64,000 nt of DNA, from the NCBI GenBank assembly GCA_964036315.1, contig OZ038480.1:14262305-14326304 (forward strand). The letters are read 5' to 3'. Numbering within the stretch: the first letter of the stretch is position 1; each line of letters starts with the position of its first letter. Source of the DNA: Acanthosepion esculentum. Lineage: Eukaryota > Mollusca > Cephalopoda > Sepiida > Sepiidae. The position numbers and the translations under genes are program-made. Below the pieces are notes generated by a model. The model did no database searches, had not been told where the DNA came from, and worked only from the letters and a program-made list of their open reading frames with translations. Positions 1 through 11,374 of the stretch are shown here, one piece after another.

Positions 1-361
1 ATCTATCTACCCAAGTCTATTCATATCTATCTACCCAAGTCTAATCATATCTATCTATCTATCTACCCAAGTCTATTCATATCTATCTACCCAAGTCTAT
101 TCATATCTATCTATCTACCCAAGTCTATTCATATCTATTTATCTATCTATCTATCTATCTATCCCAGTCTATTCATATCTATCTATCTATCTCAGTCTGT
201 TCATTATCTATATATCTATCTATCTATCTATCTCAGTCTGTTTATTATCTATCTATCTATCTATCTATCTCAGTCTGTTCATATCTATCTATTTATCTAT
301 CTATCCATCTATTTATCTATTTATCTCAGTCTGTTTATATCTATCTATCTGTATTTGATTC
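1..361. repeat. (ATCT)n compound microsatellite
   Basis: Tracts of ATCT are punctuated by a recurring spacer, CCCAAGTCTATTCAT early on and CTCAGTCTGTTCAT later, giving a roughly 24-36 bp secondary period. The last bases (about 362-385) contain one unit in reverse orientation (GATATGAATAGACTGAG). It may continue off the left edge. Confidence 0.95.
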
Positions 362-385
362 GTAGGTAGATATGAATAGACTGAG

Positions 386-1620
386 CTAAACACAAAAATA
401 CTTAGAATTCGGTTTGGAATTCAGGGTTTTCGTTTACTTTATCTGGTTGCCAGCCAAGGCTAGAAAGCCAATCTACATTGTCATTTATCCCTTAATAGGA
501 GCAGAAAATAGGAAGATTCATGCCTTATCGAAATGTATTGTTAAAAATTGAATTAAATAGACTAGCCTGGAATTCGAAATCGGATCGCCGATGACATTTT
601 CCGTGCCAATATCACTTACACGAACCGAACATCGGGAACGCATTTTCATATGAATTTCAAATGTACTCATGCGATGACCAGCAACTAAAATTACGAGGTG
701 AAACTCACCAGAACAACGTTCGATCCCTGTTTTTTGTTTTTATAAATTTGCGACGGGTTAAATTTTATCTGAGTATTCCCTCCGAATATCAGTAGTACCC
801 CCCCGGATCGTTACGTACGGAATATTAGTGGCAGGAAGTTACACATGGTCATTTTAATGCCGGGCGCGAACACAGGGGCCAAAGACAATAATTGCTGGCA
901 TCAGTATTCGACCGACCACCGACCTTAGTGCAATGAAGGATGTGCTGCCGAAGTGTTGGTATACACGGAGCCAAGCAACCTTCAAAGCTTAATCGTGCCT
1001 GGTCTGAAGCCAGTGACACGGACCACTGGTAAGCGCAAAAGTAATTATTTAGGGAACTCCACCTCACTGTGAAGGAGTGACATAAGTTTAAAGTGGAGAG
1101 CCCAAACGTGTGCACATGGACTAAGGCCAAAAATTACCTTATCCTTTCAACACACGACACGCTATTCTAGGTATGTAACCGTTCTTCCTCTTTGGTGCAA
1201 TGAGAGAATTTTCTGCGGCAGGATTGGGACCCTCGGGACCAGGCATTCCTCAAAGTTTCACCGTGACCTTTTGAAAGAGTGTCACGACTAGCCTAATTGT
1301 AAGATGTAAACGTGAGAGTATGTACTTACTCAGCCTCCCCACTAAGTCACTAGTTGAGAAACGGTGTTTCTTTTTTACGTTGGGAGCCTATACACATATG
1401 TATATAGGCAAAGGACAAAATACCCAGTGCTCGCGACCACCGTTTCGCTTGCGTCGATATGACACCGACCACACCACCCTTAATGAAATGAGAAAGGGGA
1501 TTCCGGGTGTGAACTCTTTATTGCAAAGTTCGTAATAAACATTACCGTCGTCTGACATTTCACATTACTACAAATTAGTTGGAAAATAATTACAGAGTTA
1601 CCTAAAGTCAATATAGTCTA
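386..1620. other. No recognisable gene
   Basis: Mixed-composition DNA, less AT-rich than its surroundings around 850-1500. The longest open frames are under 100 codons, lack recognisable domains and show no exon structure that I can support. No repeat family seen elsewhere in the window matches it. Confidence 0.5.
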
Positions 1621-1637
1621 TTCAATTAGATTTTTTA

Positions 1638-1779
1638 TTACAACGTTTCGACCGTTGTACGCTCCGGCCTACTTCAGGTGGTTGGAATGTCGAACTGTTC
1701 GACATTCCAACCACCTGAAGAAGGCCGGAGCGTACTGTTCGACATTCCAACCACCTGAAGAAGGCCGGAGCGTACAACA
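1638..1779. repeat. Palindromic head of the 107-bp repeat family
   Basis: Two 39-bp arms (1657-1695 and 1697-1735) are reverse complements with one mismatch and a single-base centre at 1696. The right arm is then repeated directly with a 40-bp period (1697 and 1737). Each arm contains CCTGAAGAAGGCCGGAGCG, and the right side leads into CCGAAACGTTGT. The same arm borders the SINE copies near 16.7, 29.2, 41.5 and 52.4 kb. Confidence 0.9.
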
Positions 1780-2098
1780 GCCGAAACGTTGTAATAAATA
1801 TGGTAACAAAGATGAGGACAATAGTCCGAATAATATAAATAGTGTACATAATACCTCATCTCAGAAATATAGACAGATACTAAAGGGCCGAAACGTTGTA
1901 ATAAATATGGCAACAATGATGAGGACAATAGTCCGAATAATATAAATAGTGTACATAATACCTCATCTCAGAACCATAGACAGATACTAACGGGCCGAAA
2001 CTTTGTAATAAATCTGGCGACAAAGATGAGTACAATAGTCCGAATAATGTAAATAATGTCAATAATACCTCATCTCAGAAATATAGACAGATACTCAA
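1780..2098 (+). repeat. 107-bp tandem repeat, about 3 copies
   Basis: The landmark CCGAAAC recurs at 1781, 1888 and 1995, an exact 107-bp spacing. Each unit runs from GGCCGAAACGTTGTAATAAA through GATGAGGACAATAGTCCG to ACCTCATCTCAGAAATATAG. The same tandem occurs at 41716-42105, and single units occur near 16.6, 16.95, 25.6, 29.15, 41.4 and 52.5 kb. No ORF is conserved. The unit can fold: AGATGAGG pairs with CCTCATCT around two smaller hairpins. Confidence 0.92.
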
Positions 2099-2099
2099 T

Positions 2100-3460
2100 T
2101 AGATTTTCTTAAAAACTGTATAGAATAAGCGAAAAATTAGTAAATTTGCTGAATTCCGTTTTATTAATATCAATGCACACATTAGAAAATTATTCAGATA
2201 TATATATCTGAAGATCTAGTTCATGTAGTTAGATCCAGAGTCGCCAATTCATGTCAATTTAGCTTAATAACAAAAAGGACTTTAGAAAATAGATATCTTG
2301 TTGAAAATATTGTTTATACAGGCACTTTATAGAGTTTAGAGGACTTCTATTATAACTTAACATTTCTGTGTTCGCAGGGTGGATATAACCCCTATAAAAA
2401 ATTTAAAAAAAAAAAAAAAGCAGCGAGATTATGGCTGATACTGAACTAATTCATGATGGAAGCAAGGAACTCCGAAAGAAATGCAAATGATAACACATAT
2501 TGATCTAAAATGTTGACATTATCAGGTGAAAGACTTTCTCTTCTCAAAAGCCGTCGTAAAAATTAAAGTAGGAAATAAGATGACGATGGACATGACAGCA
2601 ATTAATATATTATTTTTTAAAAAATCAAACAATATAAAATCGCTAAATTCAAGATGAGCCTAATATTTATTTAAAGAAACACTTAATCTTCATGCCCCCT
2701 CATTTTTTTTAATCACATTTTCCGCATATTCTGAAACTGAGCTGCGGGAATTCGCAATGTAGCTCGAGCTAGAACTTACAGAAGCTTACGATATCATATA
2801 GCAGCGTGTATGCCATTTGTTCAGAAAATCGCTGATAAATACAAGACGTTGACTAAATCCGTACTTTACGCCCTTTTCTTTGAACTATAATATGGCAAAT
2901 GAAAATGGTTTCGCGACTGCTTAGCCTGTCTTAAAGTATTTCAGACTGTTTCTTGTCTCTGCTGCTGAAAGATTGGAAGAGACTTTCAAAGTGATGAACA
3001 GACGGGCGGGCTAAGGAATTGATATAAACACCAATGATAAAAATAATTATTTCAATACTGCAGACACAGAAAAGAAACAACGGGAAGTCTTACGGAAGAC
3101 CTTAAAGGCAAGAGATAAGAAAGGACTAAACATCAATTCTAAGAACACTTTAGACTTGTCTAAATCAAGCAAGTGCTAAAATGTAAATAGCTGAGAAGAG
3201 TTTTAACAAATCACGGAAAATGTGGCACCAAAATCCGAAGAAGTATTGGAAACGCGTTAAATTTTACCTAGTGCCACACATGACCACCGTTGGTAGATAT
3301 CCTTGCTTTTGGAATTACTAGCCTGCCACCCGATTCCCTGTCTTTTTAGTAGTGTATTCTGTTTTAAAATAAACCTCTCTTCTTTCATCTACGCGCGGGT
3401 TGCTGTTCCTTCACTCGAATACCAACTTTTGTCTTTTCGTAACTTGTTTAAGGATACAAC
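2100..3460. other. No recognisable gene
   Basis: AT-rich sequence with short poly-A runs (for example 2406-2420). No open frame longer than about 60 codons, no tRNA-like boxes, and no clear match to repeat families elsewhere in the window. Confidence 0.5.
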
Positions 3461-3464
3461 AAAA

Positions 3465-3640
3465 TTATTACCAGCAATACAATTTTGAAGGAAATGTATT
3501 ACCAGAAACAGATTTTTGAAAAAAAATATATTACCAGCAATAAAAATTTTTGTCGGCATTAAATAACCCATTAAGGTTGATATGCTATAACACAAAATAA
3601 ACCAAACCAATCTAAACCAAAGAATACATATTGCTGCCAT
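3465..3640 (+). mobile_element. Fragment of the 'TTACCAGCAATA' interspersed repeat (satellite progenitor)
   Basis: Three imperfect short units of the form TTACCAGCAATA plus an A/T-rich filler are followed by GTCGGCATTAAATAACCC, TTGATATGC and a tail of AAATAAACCAAACC. This is the 3' part of a repeat seen more fully at 9535-9904, 11375-11965 and 30835-31110. Its tail is the same sequence as the 111-bp satellite monomer that starts about 600 bp downstream. No coding potential is visible, so it is non-autonomous or a truncated 3' end. Confidence 0.85.
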
Positions 3641-3699
3641 ATATGGTCTGGAGCCCCTACTGTTTGCCTCAGGGTTCTTGGTGAGATACAGAGACGGAT

Positions 3700-4250
3700 A
3701 TGCAATGTAATTGGCCCTGATCTGTCATCTCGTCTGCAGTCGCTCTCTCACAGACGCGACGTTGCCTCGCTCTGTCTTTTTTACAAATACTTTCACGGTA
3801 ATTGCTCCGATGAGCTGCTTTCGCTGGTTCCTAGGCCTCATGAATTTAAACGTCCTACGAGGCTGGCATCCCGTTCCCACCCCTTCACCGTTGAAACTGT
3901 TAGATGTAGACGTCTCTTCTAATCCAATAGCTTGATATCTCGCACATCTCGCCTGTGGAACTCCCTTCCTTATTCCTGTTTCCCTGACAAATATAATCTC
4001 CAAATATTTAAGTGTAACGTCAATCGACATCTCCAGTTGCCTTGATCTATCCACTTCCCTTCTCCACATCCTTTCACCTTTCATTCCTATCTGCTCTCGC
4101 TCAAAATCTTCTGTAACCACCTTGCCTTGATCGATCCACTATCTTTCTCCACATCCTCTCCTTTACCACTCCTACCTGCTCTTCCTCCAAACCTTCTGTA
4201 ACCCCTTGCGTGCTAGTGGCTTCCAGCCTTGCTTGGGGTGATAAGCTTAA
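3700..4250 (+). pseudogene. LINE reverse transcriptase ORF, extreme C-terminus and 3' UTR
   Basis: One frame from about 3700 reads IGPDLSSRLQSLSHRRDVA, then SLCLFYKYFHGNCSDELL, and later CGTPFLIPVSLTN, with one stop inside. Spacing and motif order (HRR, LFYKY, GNCSDEL, then a W/GT-x-LP-like segment) match the C-terminal tail after the RT domain in CR1/L2-like non-LTR retrotransposons. The region after about 4040 is C/T-rich and ends in an A-run near 4250, as a LINE 3' UTR would. It is 5'-truncated and lacks the RT catalytic core. Similar tails are at 10690-11020 and 12838-12965. Confidence 0.75.
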
Positions 4251-6257
4251 AAAAAATTCTATTCATACGAATCTATCCTAAAAATGTTGTCGGCATTAAA
4301 TAACCCATTGAGGTTGATATGCTGTAAAACAAAATAAACCAAACCAATCTAAACCAAAGAATACATATTCTATTCATACGAATCTATCCTAAAAATGTTG
4401 TCGGCATTAAATAACCCATTGAGGTTGATATGCCGTAAAACAAAATAAACCAAACCAATCTAAACCTAAGAATACATATTCTATGCATACGAATCTATCC
4501 TAAAAATGTTGTTGGCATTAAATAACCCATTGATGTTGATATGCCGTAAAACAAAATAAACCAAACCAATCTAAACCAAAGAATACATATTCTATTCATA
4601 CGAATCTATCCTAAAAATGTTGTCGGCATTAAATAACCCATTGAGGTTGATATGCCGTAAAACAAAATAAACCAAACCAATCTAAACCAAAGAATACATA
4701 TTCTATTCATACGAATCTATCCTAAAAATGTTGTCGGCATTAAATAACCCATTGAGGTTGATATGCCGTAAAACAAAATAAACCAAACCAATCTAAACCT
4801 AAGAATACATATTCTATGCATACGAATCTATCCTAAAAATGTTGTTGGCATTAAATAACCCATTGATGTTGATATGCCGTAAAACAAAATAAACCAAACC
4901 AATCTAAACCTAAGAATACATATTCTATGCATACGAATCTATCCTAAAAATGTTGTTGGCATTAAATAACCCATTGAGGTTGATATGCCGTAAAACAAAA
5001 TAAACCAAACCAATCTAAACCAAAGAATACATATTCTATTCATACGAATCTATCCTAAAAATGTTGTCGGCATTAAATAACCCATTGAGGTTGATATGCT
5101 GTAAAACAAAATAAACCAAACCAATCTAAACCAAAGAATACATATTCTATTCATACGAATCTATCCTAAAAATGTTGTCGGCATTAAATAACCCATTGAG
5201 GTTGATATGCTGTAAAACAAAATAAACCAAACCAATCTAAACCAAAGAATACATATTCTATTCATACGAATCTATCCTAAAAATGTTGTCGGCATTAAAT
5301 AACCCATTGAGGTTGATATGCCGTAAAACAAAATAAACCAAACCAATCTAAACCTAAGAATACATATTCTATGCATACGAATCTATCCTAAAAATGTTGT
5401 TGGCATTAAATAACCCATTGATGTTGATATGCCGTAAAACAAAATAAACCAAACCAATCTAAACCAAAGAATACATATTCTATTCATACGAATCTATCCT
5501 AAAAATGTTGTCGGCATTAAATAACCCATTGAGGTTGATATGCCGTAAAACAAAATAAACCAAACCAATCTAAACCAAAGAATACATATTCTATTCATAC
5601 GAATCTATCCTAAAAATGTTGTCGGCATTAAATAACCCATTGAGGTTGATATGCCGTAAAACAAAATAAACCAAACCAATCTAAACCTAAGAATACATAT
5701 TCTATGCATACGAATCTATCCTAAAAATGTTGTTGGCATTAAATAACCCATTGATGTTGATATGCCGTAAAACAAAATAAACCAAACCAATCTAAACCTA
5801 AGAATACATATTCTATGCATACGAATCTATCCTAAAAATGTTGTTGGCATTAAATAACCCATTGAGGTTGATATGCCGTAAAACAAAATAAACCAAACCA
5901 ATCTAAACCAAAGAATACATATTCTATTCATACGAATCTATCCTAAAAATGTTGTCGGCATTAAATAACCCATTGAGGTTGATATGCTGTAAAACAAAAT
6001 AAACCAAACCAATCTAAACCAAAGAATACATATTCTATTCATACGAATCTATCCTAAAAATGTTGTCGGCATTAAATAACCCATTGAGGTTGATATGCTG
6101 TAAAACAAAATAAACCAAACCAATCTAAACCAAAGAATACATATTCTATTCATACGAATCTATCCTAAAAATGTTGTTGGCATTAAATAACCCATTGAGG
6201 TTGATATGCCGTAAAACAAAATAAACCAAACCAATCTAAACCAAAGAATACATATCA
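4250..6257 (+). repeat. 111-bp satellite, 18 monomers, with 888-bp higher-order period
   Basis: Monomers begin at 4260, 4371, 4482 and every 111 bp up to 6147. Five diagnostic sites vary: TTCA/TGCA, GTCGG/GTTGG, GAGG/GATG, GCTG/GCCG and CCAAAG/CCTAAG. Scoring them gives the order a b c d b c' e a for monomers 1-8 and the same order for monomers 9-16; monomer 17 is type a and monomer 18 is a variant. The period is therefore 8 x 111 = 888 bp. The monomer is the tail of the interspersed repeat at 3465-3640. The array ends abruptly in a CT-rich tract. Confidence 0.96.
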
Positions 6258-6596
6258 CACTCTCTCTCTCAGTTACTCTCACTGTCTCTCTCTCACTGTC
6301 TCTCTCTCACTCTCTCTGTCTCTCTCTTACTCTCACACTGTCTCTCACTCTCTCTCTCCACACTCTCACACTCTTTCACCCTCTCACACTGTCTCTCTCA
6401 CGCTCTCACTCTCACTCTCTCACTCTTTCACTCTCTCTCACTCTCTCTCACTGTCAGTCTCTCTCTCATTCTCTCTCACCCTCTCTCTCACTCTCTCTCT
6501 ATCACTCTCACTCTCTCTTTTACTCTCTCTCACTCTCACACTCTCTCTTACTCTCACTTTCACTCTCTCTCACATATTCTCTCTCTCTCACACACA

Positions 6597-6628
<32 letters not shown>
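6258..6628. repeat. Degenerate (TCTC/CACTCT)n polypyrimidine tract
   Basis: About 370 bp of C/T on this strand with scattered A and G (CACTCTCTCTCA patterns). It directly abuts the satellite array and could form triplex or non-B DNA. No coding content. Confidence 0.95.
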
Positions 6629-6630
<2 letters not shown>

Positions 6631-7074
6631 TCGACCTTCGTCCACAGCCGAGATCTAGAACTTATACGTAACGCCGCTAGGTGGCGTAACGTTGTTTTCC
6701 TAAATCAAAACAGGCTTGCACGAGAGTATGGTAAATGTATTTTTTGGAGTGCGGTGTTCGATTCAAGGAATTCCAATTTGGAGGACGGTAAATTAAATGC
6801 CGAAAAAACAGAGATGTTTTTCTTTCTTTTCCTGTGTCTGGCTGGCCAGCGATAGACGCTTATCTATAGGCAATCACAGACAAAAACGCAGATAAGCCCA
6901 AGGAACACCAGAATGCCTGTTAAGAGGGATAGAGTTTCAGAAAACAAGCTGGCTCGCTCGTTTTTCCGATCCCGTCCCCAGACACGCACTGACATTGGAA
7001 TTTCGACAGGCGAGGCGTGTTCTTTACAGGCAACAATCACACACCATATGTTGTTGTGGAGGGTGGCGTAAATC
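6629..7074. other. No recognisable gene
   Basis: Mixed-composition interval between the CT tract and the TTA/GAA tract. No conserved ORF or repeat match was recognised. Confidence 0.45.
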
Positions 7075-7385
7075 TATTATTATTATTATTAATAATAATA
7101 AGAAGAAGAAGAAGAAGAAAAGAAGAAGAAAAAGAGGAAGAAAAAGAAGAAGAAGAAAAAGGAGAAGAAAAGAAGAAGAAAAAAGAAAAAGAAGGATCTT
7201 CTAATTTACAAACGCAACAAAAATAATCTTCAGAAATACATTTACAGAATTACACAGACATTTCTTCTATATGTCGCATCCTTCCAAGACATAGCTGACC
7301 ATTGTTCTTCACAACTTCCCGTCTTTTTCATCCTAACTAACCTTTGACTCTTTTCAATTCCTCTTTGTTCTTTTCCTGCAAATCA
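7075..7385 (+). repeat. Interspersed repeat copy 1: (TTA)n/(GAA)n plus unique 3' segment
   Basis: TTA/AAT triplets (7076-7100) pass into a GAA/AAAGAAG tract (7101-7195), followed by ATCTTCTAATTTACAAACG, then a segment including CAACTTCCCGTC and CTAACTAACCTTTGACTC. The same order (GAA tract, then this segment) recurs at 8825-9003. The lysine/arginine-rich frames across the tract are low-complexity artefacts. Confidence 0.85.
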
Positions 7386-7868
7386 ATAGAGACTAATTTC
7401 GTTAAAAATGTCTTCATTAATCACATTCTTTCCATATAAGATTCAAAACATATTCAATTCCTCATATTTTTAAAACCGAAATAACTATTAAGATACATAT
7501 TTCCAAAATTGTGAGGTCGATATTTTAGAAGAAAATCCATTATACATTATCATTAAATATATTCTTGACATATACCCCCTTGTGTAAATTAATTGAAACG
7601 AATGCTTTAGTTTCCTTTCTTTCACCATACGATCAGTTTTAGACCCACTGGCGTGACAGGGTTTTCAGATAAGATGCTTAGCCTTCTTAATACTATATTT
7701 CATAAGAATCACTGGAAAATCCTTTTAGTTAGTCAGCTAGAATAGAACAGATTAAAATCGTTTTGTATCAGACCCACTGTTTTCCGAACTCAGCAATGGT
7801 GAAAGAAAAAGATCATTCTGGCCTTCAGTAATGGTACCAACATTCATACTCTGGTTTCCATCTTCAAA
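7386..7868. other. No recognisable gene
   Basis: AT-rich. The last 100 bp may be the decayed start of the mariner fragment that follows, but I cannot support a reading frame there. Confidence 0.4.
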
Positions 7869-8426
<558 letters not shown>

Positions 8427-8468
8427 TTATAAATATTGTCTTTTTCTACAGGTTAACTTTGAGAATTT

Positions 8469-8472
<4 letters not shown>

Positions 8473-8532
<60 letters not shown>
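8473..8532. repeat. (AT)n microsatellite
   Basis: About 29 AT units after TTTTTTCATA. Confidence 0.97.
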
Positions 8533-8535
<3 letters not shown>

Positions 8536-8824
8536 CTATATTTCAATCCTTCACGACCTTCAGATCCTTAGCTATGATTAATTAATGATGAACATGTCAG
8601 TATTGTTTATGATCGATTTCATCACGATTCTTCTGTTAAGCTTGGAGAGTAATTATTTATTCTTATGGGTCAAAGTAATAGTCTTATTAAAAGCTCGGAG
8701 AATTCCAGTAAGATATCTTTAATCATTTCTAAGATACAACGTTTCAGAACTTAATCGAACAATTGGACAATTTTGCTGTTACACGATTTGGACAATTTTG
8801 CCGTTACACTAGGTATATCAGAAC

Positions 8825-9003
8825 AGAAGAAGAAGGAGGAGGAGGAGAAGAAGAAGAAAAAGAATCTTCTAATTTACAAACGCTACAAAAATAATCTTCA
8901 GAAATTAGTTGACTAATGTTCTTCACAACTTCCCGCCTTTTTTCATCCTAACTAACCTTTGACTCTTTCCAATTCCTCTTTGTGTTTTCCCTGCAAATCC
9001 TTC
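8825..9003 (+). repeat. Interspersed repeat copy 2: (GAA)n plus unique 3' segment
   Basis: A GAAGGAGGAGG tract is followed by AATCTTCTAATTTACAAACG, CAACTTCCCGCC and CTAACTAACCTTTGACTC. It is collinear with 7075-7385, in the same orientation and 1.65 kb away. It differs by small indels. Confidence 0.88.
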
Positions 9004-9534
9004 ACACAAATCACTGTTTCTCGCTTTCCATATAAACCATGAATATTAAATTCTCCAAGACCTCTTCATTGTCTCAAAAATCTCAGCTATTTCGGACTGT
9101 AACTATCAACAATGTTTTGAAAAGATTAGTTCTCGAGGAGACCGACAGGTGTCATTTGTTCAAATTCATTTTTATATAAGGCAAGATACGTTATTTCAAT
9201 TCTCGCCGTGATAATTTATGTTGGTTTCTTCGTAAAAATAATGGTACAGAAGAATTCTTCATAAGATGGAGGTGGAGTAAGGTTTTGAAATAGAATTTCT
9301 AGCTGCAAAATTATAGGCTCCTTAAAAGTTGAAAACATCAAGATAATTGAAAAAAAAGTCTTTTAAGTTTTTTGACAATAACTTTCTTCCGCGGTGCAGG
9401 ACCCAATGAAGATGGTTAAGCTAATAAGTATATTCATTGCTTTCATATTCTAGAAAAATACTTTCAAATATTAAAAAAAAAATGATATGAAAAAAAATTA
9501 ATTGTAAAAACACGAAAATAAAAAAAATATTATA
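9004..9534. other. No recognisable gene
   Basis: AT-rich, with short A-runs near 9470-9530. No repeat or domain was recognised. Confidence 0.45.
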
Positions 9535-9904
9535 TACGATAAACTACCTCCAGCGGCAAGGCCTCTGATCAGGTGGCTTTGAGGAGCGTGGGACCACTTC
9601 ATATTTGCTGGCAATCCCAGGTCCACCCTGACCCGTGGTGGTAGCACCTGTTATTGTCCCAGCTATGGGAAAATAGTTAACCCCAAACAGGGGTCAAAAC
9701 ACTATGAAAGTGTAAAAATTGGTATTAATAGCAGGAATACCTGCTCGTAAAAAAATTACCAGCAAGAAATTTTGGGAAAAAATATTACCAGCAATACAGT
9801 TTTGAAGAAGAAATATTACAAGCAAATTATCTTTTTAAAAAATATTACCAGCAATAATAACCTTGTCGGCATTAAAATAACCCATTGAAATTGATATGCA
9901 GTGT
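9535..9904 (+). mobile_element. 'TTACCAGCAATA' interspersed repeat, fuller copy
   Basis: The 5' part (CTACCTCCAGCGGCAAGGCC, GGTCCACCCTGACCCG, CAGCTATGGG) matches 11385-11520 and, in part, 30835-30930. It is followed by variable short units of about 30 bp containing TTACCAGCAA and then the tail with GGCATTAAAATAACCCATTG. There is no ORF. It behaves like a non-autonomous element or a LINE 3' end whose unit number varies between copies. Confidence 0.85.
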
Positions 9905-10041
9905 ACCAAACCAAACCAAACCAAACCAAACCAAACCAAACCAAACCAACCCAACCCAACCCAAACCAAACCAAACCAAACCAAACCAAACCAAACCAAA
10001 CCAAACCAAACCAAACCAAACCAAACCAAACCAAACCAAAT
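9905..10041 (+). repeat. (CCAAA)n pentanucleotide array
   Basis: About 27 CCAAA units with a CCCAA patch near 9948-9962. It grows directly out of the AAACCAAACC tail of the preceding repeat. Confidence 0.97.
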
Positions 10042-10680
10042 TGTCGGCACGTTGGAGTAATGGATATCGGCTTGGATTGAGGAATTGGAGAGCCGAGTTC
10101 GAATTCCAGTCAAATCCATTACATTCACTTACGTGCTAATACCCTTGGGAAAGGTGTGATTCCTCTTCTTCTCCTTCCAGCTATGGGTCTATAGCCTTCG
10201 ATGGTAACTGGTCTAGGAGAAGGACCGAAGTTGGTGGAGCCCCGAAGGCGGATGGACGCCACTTTGTGCTACCTTCCGGCAACTTCTGCAGACGCGTTGG
10301 TACCAAACTGTATTGGTTTATCCTCTCCTTTGGACTCTGCTAGCAAGACCGAGAAGGGGAATTTCTGGGTAGCCATAGTTCTCCATATATCCCACCCAGG
10401 CTCTATAGCCTTGGATCGCAACTGGTCTAGGAGAAGGACAACTCTGAATTCAAACCCGGAGTGGAGCCCCGAATACTTCCTGCTACCTTCCGGTAGCTCC
10501 TGCAGCCGTGTTGGTACCAAACTGTCTTGGTTTATCCTCTCCTTTGAACTCTGCTAGCAAGGCCGAGAGGGGGAACTAGACGTCTGGGCAGCGCTAGTTC
10601 TCCATATATCCCGCCCAGGCTCGTAGCGCACCGCGCTACTCCATCGTCTCTCGAGACGGACGGATGCCGATGCGATTCAA
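10042..10680 (+). mobile_element. tRNA-derived SINE head followed by a ~212-bp tandem body
   Basis: The head (10050-10110) contains GGAGTAATGGATATCGG and a B-box-like GAGTTCGAATTCC; a second copy is at 53068-53230. The body has two direct copies beginning TCTATAGCCTT at about 10190 and 10402, each with ACTGGTCTAGGAGAAGGAC, GTTGGTACCAAACTGT and GGTTTATCCTCTCC. It ends near CGTCTCTCGAGACGGACGG. The open frames across it are not conserved between the two units, so I treat it as non-coding. Confidence 0.75.
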
Positions 10681-10689
10681 GTACGCAAA

Positions 10690-11020
10690 GACTGTTCTAT
10701 AAATATTTTCAAGGTAATTGTTTCAGCCCAGTACTTGATTGGGAGTTAGGTCTCAGCGACTGAAATAGCTAGATGTAACCGGAAGTTATATACTAACAGT
10801 TTCTTCTAACAAACTTATTTGTGGAACTGTCTTCTGGGTTCTTTCTTTCCAGTCAAACTTGATCTTCAATAATTTAAATGCAATCTCAATCGCCCTCTTC
10901 CGTCTTCTGAATTTCTCTTCTATTATTGTTCTCTATCCTTAATAACGTTTTTTATCTTACGCTTTAACACTCAGAAACCCCCTTGCGTCTTAGTGGCTTT
11001 ATTCTCGTGTTTGATTAAAA
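10690..11020 (+). pseudogene. LINE 3' end remnant
   Basis: Decayed copy of the C-terminal and 3' UTR segment seen at 3770-4250: TAAATATTTTCAAGGTAATT, TTATTTGTGGAACTGTCTTC and the 3' landmark CCCTTGCGTCTTAGTGGC, then a short A-rich end. Several stops. A further weaker 3'-end copy lies at about 11060-11330 (CTTCTTGCGTCTTAATGGC). Confidence 0.6.
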
Positions 11021-11374
11021 GAAAAAATTATTTCACCTTTCGCCATCGCCATTTGTGCCTATTCTGCCATCCATTTACGCAAACCTTAAAGTAGGGGATC
11101 AAGGCCCACCCCAAGTTCCTATAATTGTATCGCTAAAAAAAATTTCACCCATTACCATTTTTTTGTGACTGATCTGCCATCTATTCACTCAAAGTCGTTA
11201 AGTAAGGGATCATGACCCTCCACATCTTCCTGTTCTTTTATTGTTCTCTCTCTCCTTAAAAATGTATTTCTTTCTCTCATATTCTTTCGCACTCAGTAAC
11301 TTCTTGCGTCTTAATGGCTAGTAGCCATTAGCGTCACTGTTTTAAAACGAACAAATGAGAACTGTCCTGGGTAT

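Noticed and set aside
1655..1945. 96-codon ORF in the 107-bp repeats
   Set aside because: Produced by the tandem repeat; not conserved at the second locus, where other frames are open.
3725..4120. 131-codon minus-strand ORF
   Set aside because: It is the antisense shadow of the LINE C-terminal coding region on the plus strand.
4250..6257. CRISPR-like array
   Set aside because: Monomers are contiguous with no unique spacers; this is a eukaryotic satellite.
9835..10139. Frames encoding VWFGL or PNQTK repeats
   Set aside because: Simple translation of the (CCAAA)n array in different frames.
10201..10557. 118-codon ORF
   Set aside because: Lies across the ~212-bp tandem SINE body; the frame is not preserved between the two units.
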